DNA from: Thermotogota bacterium
Lineage (GTDB): Bacteria; Thermotogota; Thermotogae; Thermotogales; DSM-5069
NCBI GenBank assembly: GCA_029551145.1
Contig: JAKPGA010000031.1
Span: 1-64,000, forward strand
DNA: 64,000 nt
Direction: 5' to 3'
Shown piece by piece: positions 10,701 through 19,146 of the stretch; the stretch's first letter is position 1; each line of letters starts with the position of its first letter. The notes beneath the pieces were generated by a model, which was given only the letters and a program-made list of their open reading frames with translations, was not told the origin of the DNA and did not search any database. The position numbers and the translations under genes are program-made.

Positions 10701-11909
10701 CGTGTCCGGCTCGTCTTTCCAACGATGGGGGCGTTCGGTGCATCGTGCTTAGCCGCAGCGATTGAACACTTCGGTGTGAACACCTTTGTGTGCCCACCAA
10801 TGGGCGAGATCGACTACAAGCTTGGCAGAGGCAATTCTTTGTCGAAAGAGTGTCTTCCTCTGCAACTCACCCTTGGGAGTTTGATCAGATACCTATCGGA
10901 ATACAGATCAAAAGATGAGATTACCCTTTACTTCATGCCGCAAACCTCAGGTCCGTGCAGATTTGGCCAGTACAACGTCTACATGAAGCTTTGGCTCAGG
11001 CAAAACAAGATAAAAGACACAGCCATATTGTCTTTGAGCTCGGAGAACGCCTACGGTGGCTTGGGTATAGCCTTCACACTCAGAGCCTGGATCGCAATCT
11101 TGATATCTGATATATACTCAAATATTGAAAAATCTCTGATGGCAGTTCACACGGATAAACAGTTGGCAAGAAACATGGTTCAGAAGCATCAGGAAATGAT
11201 AATAAATTCACTCAAACACGACAGTCTCAAAGATATATTCAACACCCTTGAACAAATATCACAGGAGCTGGCATCGTTGAATCTTTCCAGTGCATATTCG
11301 AAGCTGCCGAAGGTTTTACTCACCGGCGAGATATACGTAAGATGGGATGAATTCAGCCGAAAAAGAATAGAAGAACTGCTTGCGTCAGAGCAGATCATTC
11401 TTCAAATATCTCCTATTCATGAGTGGATGTACTACACAGATTACATATTTCTCAAGAAACTGACAAGCAAGAATTCCACATACATTCAGCGCGCTAAGAA
11501 GAAGATAGAAGTGCTTGTGAAGAGATACTTTGAAAAAAAGGTCAAGAAGATCTTTGCAAAAGCCGGGTTGTGTGACACAAGGATGTTGAATGTTAAGCAT
11601 GTCGTTGAACATGCTTCCGCACACCTTGACCCTGTCTTGACTGGAGAGGCCATTTTGACGATAGGCAGTACCCTTGCGGAGATTGGAGAGTATTACGATG
11701 GTGTGATATCCATAGGTCCATTTGGGTGCATGCCCAGCAGAATAGCCGAAGCTATCATAAAAAGCGAACTGGAGAGAAGAAAAACGAAGACCTCCAAAAG
11801 ATTGCCCTTCGTGTCCTTAGAGGTGGATGGGAACCCCTTTACACCTTCAGTTGAGGCGAAAATAGATTCATTCATGGTGCAAGTCAAAACATCCAAGGGT
11901 AGAATATGA
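7767..11909 (+). CDS. Giant 2-hydroxyacyl-CoA dehydratase activase-like protein (BadF/HgdC type with DUF2229)
   Basis: 1380 residues. It has two tandem activase-like ASKHA ATPase domains. The first (about 1-240) is shortened, with GNKCASGTGEF and SSRCTVFCKSDC. The second (about 290-550) is complete, with GVDVGSTTTKAVL, GVTGSGRK, FEIGGQDAKYT and NEACSAGTGSFL. These motifs bind ATP and, between two subunits, a [4Fe-4S] cluster in HgdC-type activases. A DUF2229/HgdB-like region (about 660-900, RIGLSRSFAMNS to CPFVQSEADW) and a second related region (from about 1000, FPTMGAFGAS) follow. The GTG start has AAGGAGGGTG upstream. No separate dehydratase subunits lie nearby, so its substrate is unknown; such fused proteins recur in anaerobes. 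Confidence 0.85.
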   Translation: MKVGICLGSSSVSVYSDADSPLWIQHNGDPISVLRQILKDFPDPIQIAFTGRKLRRYFNAPSISESEACEIAYSHLKEKYHQHQAIVSAGGENFVLYKLDRDGRINGVYTGNKCASGTGEFFLQQLRRMGIDLSQISQFSYNGIYKLSSRCTVFCKSDCTHALNKGVPKEMVLNGLGKVMADKILQLAHSARVNKILLIGGTTKNQLMLRNLEGQIEFTIPQEATYFEALGAYLWIDVHRTWVVNKSSVLSEKLPSAFSRHKPLLNFSSMVEFKQMERGTARSGDECVLGVDVGSTTTKAVLVRISDKKILASSYLRTLGDPVNASRKCYTEILEQIKVPVRIIAVGVTGSGRKIVGLHVGTSAVYNEIMAHARAAAFFDPEVDTIFEIGGQDAKYTYLNEGIPYDYAMNEACSAGTGSFLEEAARESLGIDYTQIADYALKGQNPPNFSDQCAAFINSDIKTAIQEQIDAEDICAGLVYSICMNYINRVKGNRPVGKKLFVQGGTCYNRAIPYAMAALTGKKVIVPPEPGLMGAYGVALMTMENLDKGVLQKSTYDLKELADRQVKYLKPFVCSGGKNKCDRKCTISVIEIDNKRLFFGGSCNMYENIRENRQNTEDFDFLRLRERLLYKLPQPNARGKRIGLSRSFAMNSLFPFFSKFFSELGFEVVLPDEPDEQGKDRMGAEFCFPVEQSHGFLISLLKKNPDYIFIPRIKAIRVSNSDTNGVFCPFVQSEADWLKADIPELTNFNLLTCNIDFTEPNEKIIESLDQMLKPIGIQTADVRRAFYCARQAQEDFERNLKQIGKDFLDKVEKTGIGIVIFGRSYNAFLSYANLGVPRKISSYGYPVVSFDALPFADNPGYENMYWAWGEMIIRAANYVKNHPKLFPVYITNFSCGPDSFLLSYFKDVMKDKPALILELDSHTADAGIETRIEAFFDVIRYRKKKQYEDQIYKPLSVQINKSGIFISKDSELITWTDKRVRLVFPTMGAFGASCLAAAIEHFGVNTFVCPPMGEIDYKLGRGNSLSKECLPLQLTLGSLIRYLSEYRSKDEITLYFMPQTSGPCRFGQYNVYMKLWLRQNKIKDTAILSLSSENAYGGLGIAFTLRAWIAILISDIYSNIEKSLMAVHTDKQLARNMVQKHQEMIINSLKHDSLKDIFNTLEQISQELASLNLSSAYSKLPKVLLTGEIYVRWDEFSRKRIEELLASEQIILQISPIHEWMYYTDYIFLKKLTSKNSTYIQRAKKKIEVLVKRYFEKKVKKIFAKAGLCDTRMLNVKHVVEHASAHLDPVLTGEAILTIGSTLAEIGEYYDGVISIGPFGCMPSRIAEAIIKSELERRKTKTSKRLPFVSLEVDGNPFTPSVEAKIDSFMVQVKTSKGRI

Positions 11910-11916
11910 ACTGCGG

Positions 11917-12867
11917 GTGATCGAACTGAGCGTGTTGATACTTTCAGGTGATGCAAGGGTTTTGAAAGATGAATATGTCACCGATTTCGTCTCAAAGAAT
12001 GGACTGAAGAGAATAAGAGTGGATGTCACAGATGCACAGAGAATATCTGATATTCTCTCTCAAAATAGCCTGTTTTCATCGTTCCTCGTCGATGTGATCG
12101 ACTACAGTGATTGGAAAAAAGAAGATCAGAAACAACTGCTCGAACAGATCGAAGAAGCTCCCACATCCGTGATTGTACGCGCCTCCAGCCCAATAAAGGG
12201 TTTTGAGACGGTAGATTTTTCTCTGCCAAAACCGTGGGAACGCGAAAAATGGCTGCAGTACATAGAAAAACGGCTGGAAAAACATTCTCTGATCTTTGAC
12301 GCATCTGCTCTTGAAGAGTTTTTCAACAAAGTAGGTCCAGACGATCTTCTCATAGAAAGGGAGATAGAGAAACTTTCTTGCATCGGTGAAAAGGTAACAA
12401 CAGAGTTGGTGAGAAAGTTCGTTTTCAACCATTCAAAAATGCAAATCGATGAACTGTGTTTTGCAGTCTCAACAGGTGATCAGAGAAAGTCTCATATGAT
12501 TTTATCAAAGATACTCTCCTATGTTGAGCCTTTAGTTGTTGTGAACAGTCTTGCGAAGCACTTTATCGATCTGTACAAAATACTGTCCTTTGTCGATAAA
12601 CGTCTGGCTTATTCATGGGTACACATAAAGGATCTTTCAGAAAAGCTTGATGTGCCCGTTGTAAGAGCGGCAAAGATGTTGGGTTTTAGTTTTAAGGGTC
12701 AGCCCAAAGCCATCAATCATGTCGATATTTACGATTGTCAGAAAGTAGAATTAATCCTGGACCAGCTTCAGTTACTCGATACTCAGGTGAAGTCCTCTGA
12801 AAACAAGACGATACCTATTCACCTGTTTGTGGATTTCGTCTGTCGGTTGATAGGTGATAGGTCTTGA
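11917..12867 (+). CDS. holA: DNA polymerase III delta subunit
   Basis: Clamp-loader subunit that opens the sliding clamp. It is 316 residues and matches HolA in layout: an N-terminal degenerate AAA+ region with no Walker A (ILSGDARVLKDEYV), the PKPWEREKWLQYIEKRL segment, IEREIEKLSCIGE, and a C-terminal helical collar (SHMILSKILSYVEPLVVVNSLAKHF). The GTG at 11917 begins seven bases after the previous stop. An in-frame GTG at 11932, with GGGTGAT upstream, would start closer to the conserved fold and is a fair alternative. The stop overlaps the next TTG by four bases. Confidence 0.88.
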   Translation: MIELSVLILSGDARVLKDEYVTDFVSKNGLKRIRVDVTDAQRISDILSQNSLFSSFLVDVIDYSDWKKEDQKQLLEQIEEAPTSVIVRASSPIKGFETVDFSLPKPWEREKWLQYIEKRLEKHSLIFDASALEEFFNKVGPDDLLIEREIEKLSCIGEKVTTELVRKFVFNHSKMQIDELCFAVSTGDQRKSHMILSKILSYVEPLVVVNSLAKHFIDLYKILSFVDKRLAYSWVHIKDLSEKLDVPVVRAAKMLGFSFKGQPKAINHVDIYDCQKVELILDQLQLLDTQVKSSENKTIPIHLFVDFVCRLIGDRS

Positions 12868-14018
12868 AATTGATCTTCAGAATCCAGCGAAGCAACCGAT
12901 ACAGTTTGATACCTCTGATAAGCGCTGTGAAAGACAGAATGAAAGATGTGCAGATATTTCTCGCGAAGAGCACACAGGAGGTCTTGCAAGTAGAACCTCC
13001 TGCCGTTGTTGCATACTCTTTTATGAGTTTTGACTTGGATGACATCTCAGAGGAGATAAGTCATCTGAGGGATATGGACTACACGCTGATAGCTGGTGGA
13101 CCACACATCACGGCGAGACCATTTGAATCTCTGAAGATGGGTTTTGAACACGTGTTTGTCGGTGATGGCGAAGAAAACCTTGTGGATTTTCTCAAAGGCG
13201 AAAAAAAGACCGTCTTCGATGGACTGACAAATCGAATCGATCTTGATGATTATCCACCATTTTGCCCTGAACTTGATCTTTTCATGCCCGTTGAGATAAC
13301 AAGGGGTTGTGCCTTTGAATGCGCATATTGCGAAACTCCGTTGATTGGTGGCAAGAAACCGCGGCACAGGAGCATCGAATCGATAGTCCATTATTGCAAA
13401 ATCGGTCTGACAAAGAACAGGTACATAGCGAGATTCATCTCGCCCAACTCCTTTGGGTATGGTTCGACAGATGGAGTTCGACCGAACGTACAGGCTGTAG
13501 ACAGATTGCTTTTTGAACTGAAGCGAATAGGCATGAAAGAGATATACTTCGGCACCTTTCCATCTGATGTGAGGCCGGAATCTGTAGACAACGAAATACT
13601 GAAGGTGATCAAAAAGTACGTTAACAACCGATCTATAATCATAGGAGCCCAGAGTGGTAGCAAGAGGGTCCTCGAAAAGATCAAAAGGACTCACTCTGTG
13701 GAGACATTGCTGAAGGCTGTCGATACAATCCTTGCAAACGGATTCATACCGCACGTAGATTTCATCTTTGGCTTTCCCTTTGAAACCGATGAAGACAGAT
13801 ATCAGACGTTAGAGCTGATCAATAAGCTCATTCAAATGGGCTGCAAGATACACGCGCACACCTTCATGCCACTTCCCGGTACGGCACTGGAACGAGTGGG
13901 TAGCGCCATTATTCCAGAGTGGTTCAGAAAGAAAATAGCGCAGCTTTCTTCGCAAGGAAAGCTCGATGGATATTGGGAAAAACAGCAGACTTTGTCGCAG
14001 AGACTGATCGGTCGTTGA
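12864..14018 (+). CDS. B12-binding-domain radical SAM protein (MJ1487-like)
   Basis: 384 residues. An N-terminal cobalamin-binding-like Rossmann domain (about 30-110, with LIAGGPHITARPFE and FVGDGEENL) precedes a radical SAM core whose Fe-S motif is TRGCAFECAYC (Cys149, Cys153, Cys156, spacing CX3CX2C). A conserved GFPFETDEDR segment lies towards the C-terminus. This order matches the family named after M. jannaschii MJ1487, whose reaction is unknown. The TTG start overlaps the holA stop by TTGA. The surroundings (holA upstream, clpX downstream) do not suggest a substrate. Confidence 0.85.
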   Translation: MKLIFRIQRSNRYSLIPLISAVKDRMKDVQIFLAKSTQEVLQVEPPAVVAYSFMSFDLDDISEEISHLRDMDYTLIAGGPHITARPFESLKMGFEHVFVGDGEENLVDFLKGEKKTVFDGLTNRIDLDDYPPFCPELDLFMPVEITRGCAFECAYCETPLIGGKKPRHRSIESIVHYCKIGLTKNRYIARFISPNSFGYGSTDGVRPNVQAVDRLLFELKRIGMKEIYFGTFPSDVRPESVDNEILKVIKKYVNNRSIIIGAQSGSKRVLEKIKRTHSVETLLKAVDTILANGFIPHVDFIFGFPFETDEDRYQTLELINKLIQMGCKIHAHTFMPLPGTALERVGSAIIPEWFRKKIAQLSSQGKLDGYWEKQQTLSQRLIGR

Positions 14019-14071
14019 GTGTTCCTATCATGATTTTGTGAACTCTTATTAACTATGAAAACCATTCATTG

Positions 14072-14080
14072 TGTTACAAT
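14072..14080 (+). promoter_or_regulatory. Extended -10 promoter for clpX
   Basis: TGTTACAAT matches the extended -10 pattern TGnTAnAAT and ends 18 bases before the clpX TTG; no clear -35 box is needed or seen. The 80-base gap before clpX supports a promoter here. Confidence 0.45.
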
Positions 14081-14098
14081 CTCAATGGAGGGAGATAA

Positions 14099-15313
14099 TT
14101 GGCAGAGAAATTTTGTTCTTTTTGTGGAAGACCTGCGAGTCAGGTGAACAAATTGATTGCCGGACCAAGCGCATACATATGTGATGAATGCGTTGAGCTC
14201 TTTCATGACCTGCTTGTGACAGATAAGCGAGTCAAAAGAGAAAAAAAGCGCCAGTTGCCAAAACCGGCTGAGATAAAGGCCGAACTTGATAAGTACGTGG
14301 TAGGCCAAGAAAGGGCAAAGAGAGTTATATCCGTTGCCGTCTATAATCACTACAAAAGAGTTTTCTACGGTGCCGACAGCGATGACGTTGAAATAGAAAA
14401 ATCTAACATAATGCTTGTGGGTCCGACCGGTTGCGGGAAGACATTGATCGCCAGAGTGCTTGCAAAGATACTGGATGTACCTTTTGCGATAGCGGATGCA
14501 ACGCCATTGACAGAGGCAGGGTATGTGGGAGAAGATGTGGAAAACGTGATTCTGAGGCTTTTGGAAGTTGCGCACTTTGATATAGAAAGGACTCAGTATG
14601 GCATCATTTACATAGATGAAATAGACAAGATCGCCCGCAAATCCCCAAACCCTTCCATCACCAGAGATGTTTCCGGAGAGGGTGTACAGCAGGCATTGCT
14701 GAAGATCGTGGAAGGCACTGTAGCAAACGTGCCACCGCAGGGGGGCAGAAAGCATCCTTATCAGGAGTTCTTGAAGGTTGACACGACGAATATTCTGTTC
14801 ATCGTCGGTGGAGCCTTTGACGGGCTCGAGGATATCGTAAAGAGAAGAATTCAAGATTCAACCATGGGCTTTGGAGCAGATGTGAAGAGCAAAAAGCAGA
14901 TGAGGCTCGGTGAGGTTTTGTCACACGTGACGCCGGATGATCTTGTTCAGTACGGCATGATACCTGAGTTTGTCGGTCGCTTTCCAGTGATAGCCACCCT
15001 CGACGATCTCAACGAAGAAGATCTGGTCAGAATACTCAGTGAGCCGAAAAATGCAATCATAAAGCAGTACAAGAAATTGCTGCAGCTTGATAACATAGAG
15101 CTTGAGATAACAACTGATGCGCTTTTTGCGATCGCACGTAAGGCACTCAGGAAAGGCACTGGTGCAAGGGCGCTGAAAAGTGTCTTTGAAGAAGTCATGA
15201 TAGATGTCATGTTTGAAATTCCTTCTTCTAAGGATGTAGAGAAAGTCATTGTAACTCGCGAGGCCGTTGAAGGAACTGAGAAACCAAGAATGGTAATGAG
15301 GGAGATAGCTTAG
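14099..15313 (+). CDS. clpX: ATP-dependent protease ATPase subunit ClpX
   Basis: AAA+ unfoldase that feeds substrates to ClpP. The N-terminal zinc-binding domain has CSFCGR and CDEC (CX2C pairs), the Walker A is GPTGCGKT, the Walker B is [10 protein letters not shown], and the GYVGEDVEN pore loop and sensor regions follow; 404 residues is normal. The start is TTG at 14099 behind GGAGGGAGAT. clpP is not in this window. tsaD begins one base after its stop, so the two are likely cotranscribed. Confidence 0.96.
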   Translation: MAEKFCSFCGRPASQVNKLIAGPSAYICDECVELFHDLLVTDKRVKREKKRQLPKPAEIKAELDKYVVGQERAKRVISVAVYNHYKRVFYGADSDDVEIEKSNIMLVGPTGCGKTLIARVLAKILDVPFAIADATPLTEAGYVGEDVENVILRLLEVAHFDIERTQYGIIYIDEIDKIARKSPNPSITRDVSGEGVQQALLKIVEGTVANVPPQGGRKHPYQEFLKVDTTNILFIVGGAFDGLEDIVKRRIQDSTMGFGADVKSKKQMRLGEVLSHVTPDDLVQYGMIPEFVGRFPVIATLDDLNEEDLVRILSEPKNAIIKQYKKLLQLDNIELEITTDALFAIARKALRKGTGARALKSVFEEVMIDVMFEIPSSKDVEKVIVTREAVEGTEKPRMVMREIA

Positions 15314-15314
15314 G

Positions 15315-16304
15315 GTGCCTTTGATTCTGGCAATCGAAAGTTCCTGTGATGAAACTTCCGTTGCGATACTCAGTGAAAAAAAGATCTTATCCAACATAGT
15401 ACTGTCACAAATAGAAATTCACCAAAGATACGGTGGAGTTGTACCAGAAATAGCGGCAAGACATCACTTGAAGAATCTGCCGCCGATATATAAAGAAGCT
15501 GTAAAGCAAGCTGATATCGACGTCTCAAAGATTGATGCAGTCGCCGTCACTACAGGTCCAGGTCTTATGGGTGCACTGCTGGTCGGGATTTCTTTCGCCA
15601 AAGGTTTAGCAGTCTCTCTGAGAAAACCTTTGATAGGTGTGAACCATCTTCTTGGCCACGTCTATGCCGCACATCTGTCCTATGCAGATCTGACTCCTCC
15701 ATATCTTGCTTTACTTGTTTCCGGTGGTCACACCGAGCTTTTGATCTTTGAAGGTCCTCTACAGCCAAAGTTGCTGGGCAGGACCTTGGACGACGCGGCT
15801 GGGGAAGCTTTTGACAAAGTGGCGAGATTGCTCAACATAGGTTACCCGGGAGGCCCTGCGATAGAAAAGATTTCAAAAGATGGAGACCCCCACAGATACA
15901 GTTTTCCAAAGGCAATGCTCGAGAAAGACAACTTCAATTTCAGTTTTTCTGGTTTGAAAACCTCGGTTCTGTACTTGTTGCAGAAACAGAAAAACCTCTC
16001 TGTTTGTGATGTCGCCGCTTCTTTTCAAGAGGCAGTGGTTGATGTTCTTGTGGAGAAAGCCGCAAACGCACTTCAAACAACTGGCTTGAGAAAACTTGTG
16101 GTTAGCGGAGGAGTGGCTTCTAATACCAGACTGCGAGAGAAATTGAGTCAAAAGACAGAAGAAATGGGGATCGAACTGTACATCCCACCCAGGTCACTCT
16201 GCACTGACAATGCTGCAATGATCGCTCGGGCAGCCTTTGAAATGTTCAATGCTGGTGTAAGTTCACCACTCAGTGTGACTGCTGATCCTGCTCTTTCCTT
16301 TTGA
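15315..16304 (+). CDS. tsaD: tRNA N6-adenosine threonylcarbamoyltransferase TsaD
   Basis: Catalytic subunit that transfers the threonylcarbamoyl group to A37 of ANN-decoding tRNAs. The ASKHA fold begins ILAIESSCDETSVAIL; the metal-binding histidines are in VNHLLGHVYAAHL; the phosphate loops LLVSGGHTEL and VVSGGVASNTRLRE are present; 329 residues is typical. The GTG start follows the clpX stop by one base. Its 3' end overlaps the convergent RemA-like gene by 35 bases. Confidence 0.96.
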   Translation: MPLILAIESSCDETSVAILSEKKILSNIVLSQIEIHQRYGGVVPEIAARHHLKNLPPIYKEAVKQADIDVSKIDAVAVTTGPGLMGALLVGISFAKGLAVSLRKPLIGVNHLLGHVYAAHLSYADLTPPYLALLVSGGHTELLIFEGPLQPKLLGRTLDDAAGEAFDKVARLLNIGYPGGPAIEKISKDGDPHRYSFPKAMLEKDNFNFSFSGLKTSVLYLLQKQKNLSVCDVAASFQEAVVDVLVEKAANALQTTGLRKLVVSGGVASNTRLREKLSQKTEEMGIELYIPPRSLCTDNAAMIARAAFEMFNAGVSSPLSVTADPALSF

Positions 16305-16527
16305 AGAGCCTCTGTTTGATTCTGTTGGCCTTCTCTCCGAGGAGTAACACATGCCCACTGTCTGTGATGATGACACTTCTTGCTTGCGCACCATAGGTCA
16401 AATTCAACATTTTGTTTGAGAAACTTGCTGTCTCACGCATCTGTTTTGCGGTGATATTGTTGATCGATATCACAGCCCTTACGCGATCCCTGTTAACATA
16501 AACTCCTCTGGTCACCTGTACAAACAT
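16270..16527 (-). CDS. RemA-like DUF370 protein
   Basis: 85 residues. The core LTYGAQARSVIITDSGHVLLL followed by ANRIKQRL matches the B. subtilis RemA/DUF370 pattern (TYGRRTRAVVVMDSDHVIL and QRL). RemA is a ring-forming DNA-binding regulator of matrix genes in Bacillus; its role in thermophiles is unknown and no biofilm genes lie here. ATG 16527 has GAGGGATAT upstream. It starts 14 bases after the flavin reductase-domain gene, so the two probably share a transcript. Confidence 0.8.
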   Translation of the reverse strand: MFVQVTRGVYVNRDRVRAVISINNITAKQMRETASFSNKMLNLTYGAQARSVIITDSGHVLLLGEKANRIKQRLFKRKEQDQQSH

Positions 16528-16541
16528 CGATATCCCTCTTT

Positions 16542-17000
16542 TCAGAACCAGTCTCTCATTAGAAAACGCATTGGACGGCCATCTTTCTTCAGTAACTTGT
16601 GATTGATAATCTTGCCGTTGTAGATGACGTGATCGCCTGATTCAAGCCTACCTTCGAGTTCGCACTCAAAATAACCGAGTACACCCTCAATTATTGGTAG
16701 TCCAAGTTTCTCACTTCTTGACCACTGAACTCTCGAAAATTTGTCGAAATTTCTGCTTGAATGGTAACCGAAAATCTCAGCTACTTGACGCTGTATTTCA
16801 TCCAAGACTTGGACGGTGAATTTCCCACTTTTCTCGATGAGTTCTGCCGTACGTCTTGTTGGACCAAGTGATACTGCGAGCATCGGTGGTTTGAAAGAAG
16901 ACTGCATAACCCATGCGGCAGTTAGGCCAGCCATTTGATTTTCAAACTCTGTTGAAACGATGTAAACTCCTTGTACCAAATAATCAAAAACACTCTTCAT
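16542..17000 (-). CDS. Flavin reductase-like domain protein
   Basis: 152 residues, matching the FMN-binding flavin reductase-like split-barrel family: an N-terminal GVYIVSTEFENQMAGLTAAWVMQ segment, PPMLAVSLGPTRRTAELIE, and a C-terminal barrel with GYFECELEGRLESGDHVIYNGKI. Such proteins bind FMN and act as flavin reductases or with flavodiiron or rubredoxin partners; the partner here is not evident. ATG 17000 is preceded by AGGTGAT. It diverges from the ABC exporter genes. Confidence 0.85.
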   Translation of the reverse strand: MKSVFDYLVQGVYIVSTEFENQMAGLTAAWVMQSSFKPPMLAVSLGPTRRTAELIEKSGKFTVQVLDEIQRQVAEIFGYHSSRNFDKFSRVQWSRSEKLGLPIIEGVLGYFECELEGRLESGDHVIYNGKIINHKLLKKDGRPMRFLMRDWF

Positions 17001-17017
17001 GCCATATCACCTACCTA

Positions 17018-17025
17018 ATTATACT
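17018..17025. promoter_or_regulatory. Overlapping divergent -10 boxes
   Basis: In the 52-base gap between the divergent flavin reductase and ABC genes, the plus strand reads TATACT at 17020-17025 and the minus strand reads TATAAT at 17023-17018. Either or both could be used; -35 boxes are weak on both strands. Confidence 0.4.
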
Positions 17026-17052
17026 ATCATAAGAGCACAAGGGGGTGGCAGA

Positions 17053-17964
17053 ATGAACGCGATAACAGTCAGAAACCTGAGAAAATATTACGGTGCAACC
17101 AAGGCTGTCGATGGTGTCAGCTTCGATGTGCCGCAGGGAGAGGTGGTGGCACTACTTGGTCCAAATGGTGCTGGCAAGACGACAACCGTTGAGATCATAG
17201 AGGGATTGAGAGAAAAAGACGATGGGGAGATCTTCTACTTTGAGAAAAAGGCCGACCACATAGATAAGACCGTCAAATCCCAGATAGGAGTACAACTTCA
17301 GAAGACGGCCTTTTTTGAGTATTTGACTGTCTACGAAACAATCGAACTTTTTGCGGGTTTGTACAACGTCAAGGTCCAAAAGAGTGACATAGAAAGATTG
17401 ATGAATCTCGTCGCACTGCAAGAGAAGGCAAAAAGCAGAGTCAGAACACTCTCAGGAGGGCAGTTGCAAAGATTGGCACTTGCGGTCTCTCTTGTCAATG
17501 ACCCAAAGATATTGTTCTTGGACGAACCTACAACTGGGTTGGATCCTCAGGCACGAAGACACGTTTGGGAGATCATCGAGCAGTTGAAACAAGAGGGAAA
17601 AACTATTCTCTTGACGACTCATTACATGGAAGAAGCAGAGAAACTCGCTGACAGAGTGCTCATAATGGATCATGGGAAGATCATCGCTTCTGGCACAGTG
17701 CAGGAGCTTATCAGATCGATCGATATGGAGAGTTATATAGAATTCACCACCGATAAAGCACAGATACTACAAAAAGAAATTCCCAGCCTGAGAGTTACCG
17801 ACCACGAAAAACTGGTGTTGCCAGTGATTGACGTTGAGGAATCGATACATATGCTTTTGAACAAGGCAAAAGAACTCGCTATCAGCATTGACAACATCGT
17901 CATAAGAAGGCCCAACCTTGAAGACGTCTTCCTCAATCTAACTGGTCGCTCCTTGAGAGACTGA
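17053..17964 (+). CDS. ABC transporter ATP-binding protein (ABC-2 exporter)
   Basis: 303 residues. Walker A GPNGAGKT, ABC signature LSGGQLQRLALAV, Walker B ILFLDEPTTGLDPQARR and the switch His in LLTTHYMEEAEKLADR are all present, with a C-terminal extension ending in PNLEDVFLNLTGRSLRD, typical of DrrA/CcmA-like exporters. ATG 17053 lies behind GGGGGTGG. Two ABC-2 permease genes follow at once, so it energises a lipid, drug or polymer exporter; the cargo cannot be told. Confidence 0.93.
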   Translation: MNAITVRNLRKYYGATKAVDGVSFDVPQGEVVALLGPNGAGKTTTVEIIEGLREKDDGEIFYFEKKADHIDKTVKSQIGVQLQKTAFFEYLTVYETIELFAGLYNVKVQKSDIERLMNLVALQEKAKSRVRTLSGGQLQRLALAVSLVNDPKILFLDEPTTGLDPQARRHVWEIIEQLKQEGKTILLTTHYMEEAEKLADRVLIMDHGKIIASGTVQELIRSIDMESYIEFTTDKAQILQKEIPSLRVTDHEKLVLPVIDVEESIHMLLNKAKELAISIDNIVIRRPNLEDVFLNLTGRSLRD

Positions 17965-17973
17965 GGTGGGAAG

Positions 17974-19146
17974 ATGCGAATTCTAAAACTATCAAAAGCC
18001 CTTTTCTTGAACGATGTTCGCGAGTTCAGTGGTTTTTTCTGGCCATTTGTTTTCCCACTGATTTTGTTTTTCATACTTGTTTCGGTTTTCTCGGGTATGA
18101 CCTCTACCGATGGTGGAATTGTTTTCAGGCTCGGAATCGTAAAGGAGGAAAATTTGGCGGGTTTTGGAACGATCCTTGAACAGGTCATCGAACAAATCCA
18201 GCCAGAGCCTTTTCAAGTTGTGGTCTTTGACAGCTTGGAGGAGGCACAGAAAAACCTCCAGCTCAAGAAGATAGAGCTCGTGCTTAGGATACCAAAGGGC
18301 CTGAGCATAGCAATGGCAAGGGTTATACTTTTCGCGGGACAGCCTACCAAGATCGAACTTTATACGCTTGCAAATTCATATGAATCACAACTGGCAGGCA
18401 AAATACTCCAGTCTATTCTCCAGCAGGTGGACCTTGAGATGGCAAAGCAGGTAATCTCTCTGACAGGCGGTGAGTACAAAGAGGTTGAGTTTGTGGCAAA
18501 GCCGATTGAGAGGAAAAAGACCTCGAATGAGTTTCATTACGCAACATATGTCTTTCCAGCGGTTTTATTGATGTCTATAATGTCCTTAGCCCTTTTCAAT
18601 CTCCCACTTGGGTTGATCAATAACAGGGAAGAATGGGTGAACAGGAGGCTGTACACGACCCCTACGAATGCTCTTGATTATCTATCTTCCATGGGCTTGA
18701 GTCTCTTAGTGAGCATGGTGATTTCTTGTGCGCTGGTCTATCTCATGGGCTTGACGTTGTACAAAGTGAACAATCTCTGTCTGTCGGTTGGTTTCATTCT
18801 GAGGCTTTTATACTCAATAGCTGTATGCTTCAGCGTGGGGATAGTTATCGTATCCTTTTGCAGGAGATTCTCCACTGCCTTGGTTGTCACCCAAATTGCC
18901 TATCAGATACTTATGTTTCTGGGGGGGTTCTACTTCCCTGTCTTGAACTTCAATATGCCTTGGCCTATCAAAGTTGTAGCGCGAATACTACCGACTACGT
19001 ATTTGGTTGAAAATCTGAGAATCTCTCTGGGGCTGAGAATGTACAGTTTCTCCGAATTCGAGCTGTGGTTGATACCAGGAATATGGATCTTAGCTTCAGT
19101 TCTTGCTTTTTCGTTCAATTTCAAAAGGGTGATGGGTTATGAATAA
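17974..19146 (+). CDS. ABC-2 type exporter permease (first)
   Basis: 390 residues with an N-terminal membrane helix (about 15-35), a large extracytoplasmic domain (about 40-180), and a C-terminal bundle of five or six helices (about 185-385) ending in a GGFYFPVLNFNMPWPIK loop and PTTYLVENLR, the ABC-2 membrane family layout. GAGGTGG lies upstream of ATG 17974. The stop overlaps the next permease start by eight bases, indicating that the two are made together, probably as a heterodimer with the upstream ATPase. Confidence 0.9.
   Translation: MRILKLSKALFLNDVREFSGFFWPFVFPLILFFILVSVFSGMTSTDGGIVFRLGIVKEENLAGFGTILEQVIEQIQPEPFQVVVFDSLEEAQKNLQLKKIELVLRIPKGLSIAMARVILFAGQPTKIELYTLANSYESQLAGKILQSILQQVDLEMAKQVISLTGGEYKEVEFVAKPIERKKTSNEFHYATYVFPAVLLMSIMSLALFNLPLGLINNREEWVNRRLYTTPTNALDYLSSMGLSLLVSMVISCALVYLMGLTLYKVNNLCLSVGFILRLLYSIAVCFSVGIVIVSFCRRFSTALVVTQIAYQILMFLGGFYFPVLNFNMPWPIKVVARILPTTYLVENLRISLGLRMYSFSEFELWLIPGIWILASVLAFSFNFKRVMGYE

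Noticed and set aside
14066-14854. 262-residue minus-strand frame
   Set aside because: Antisense to clpX; it has no family resemblance and includes the clpX promoter.
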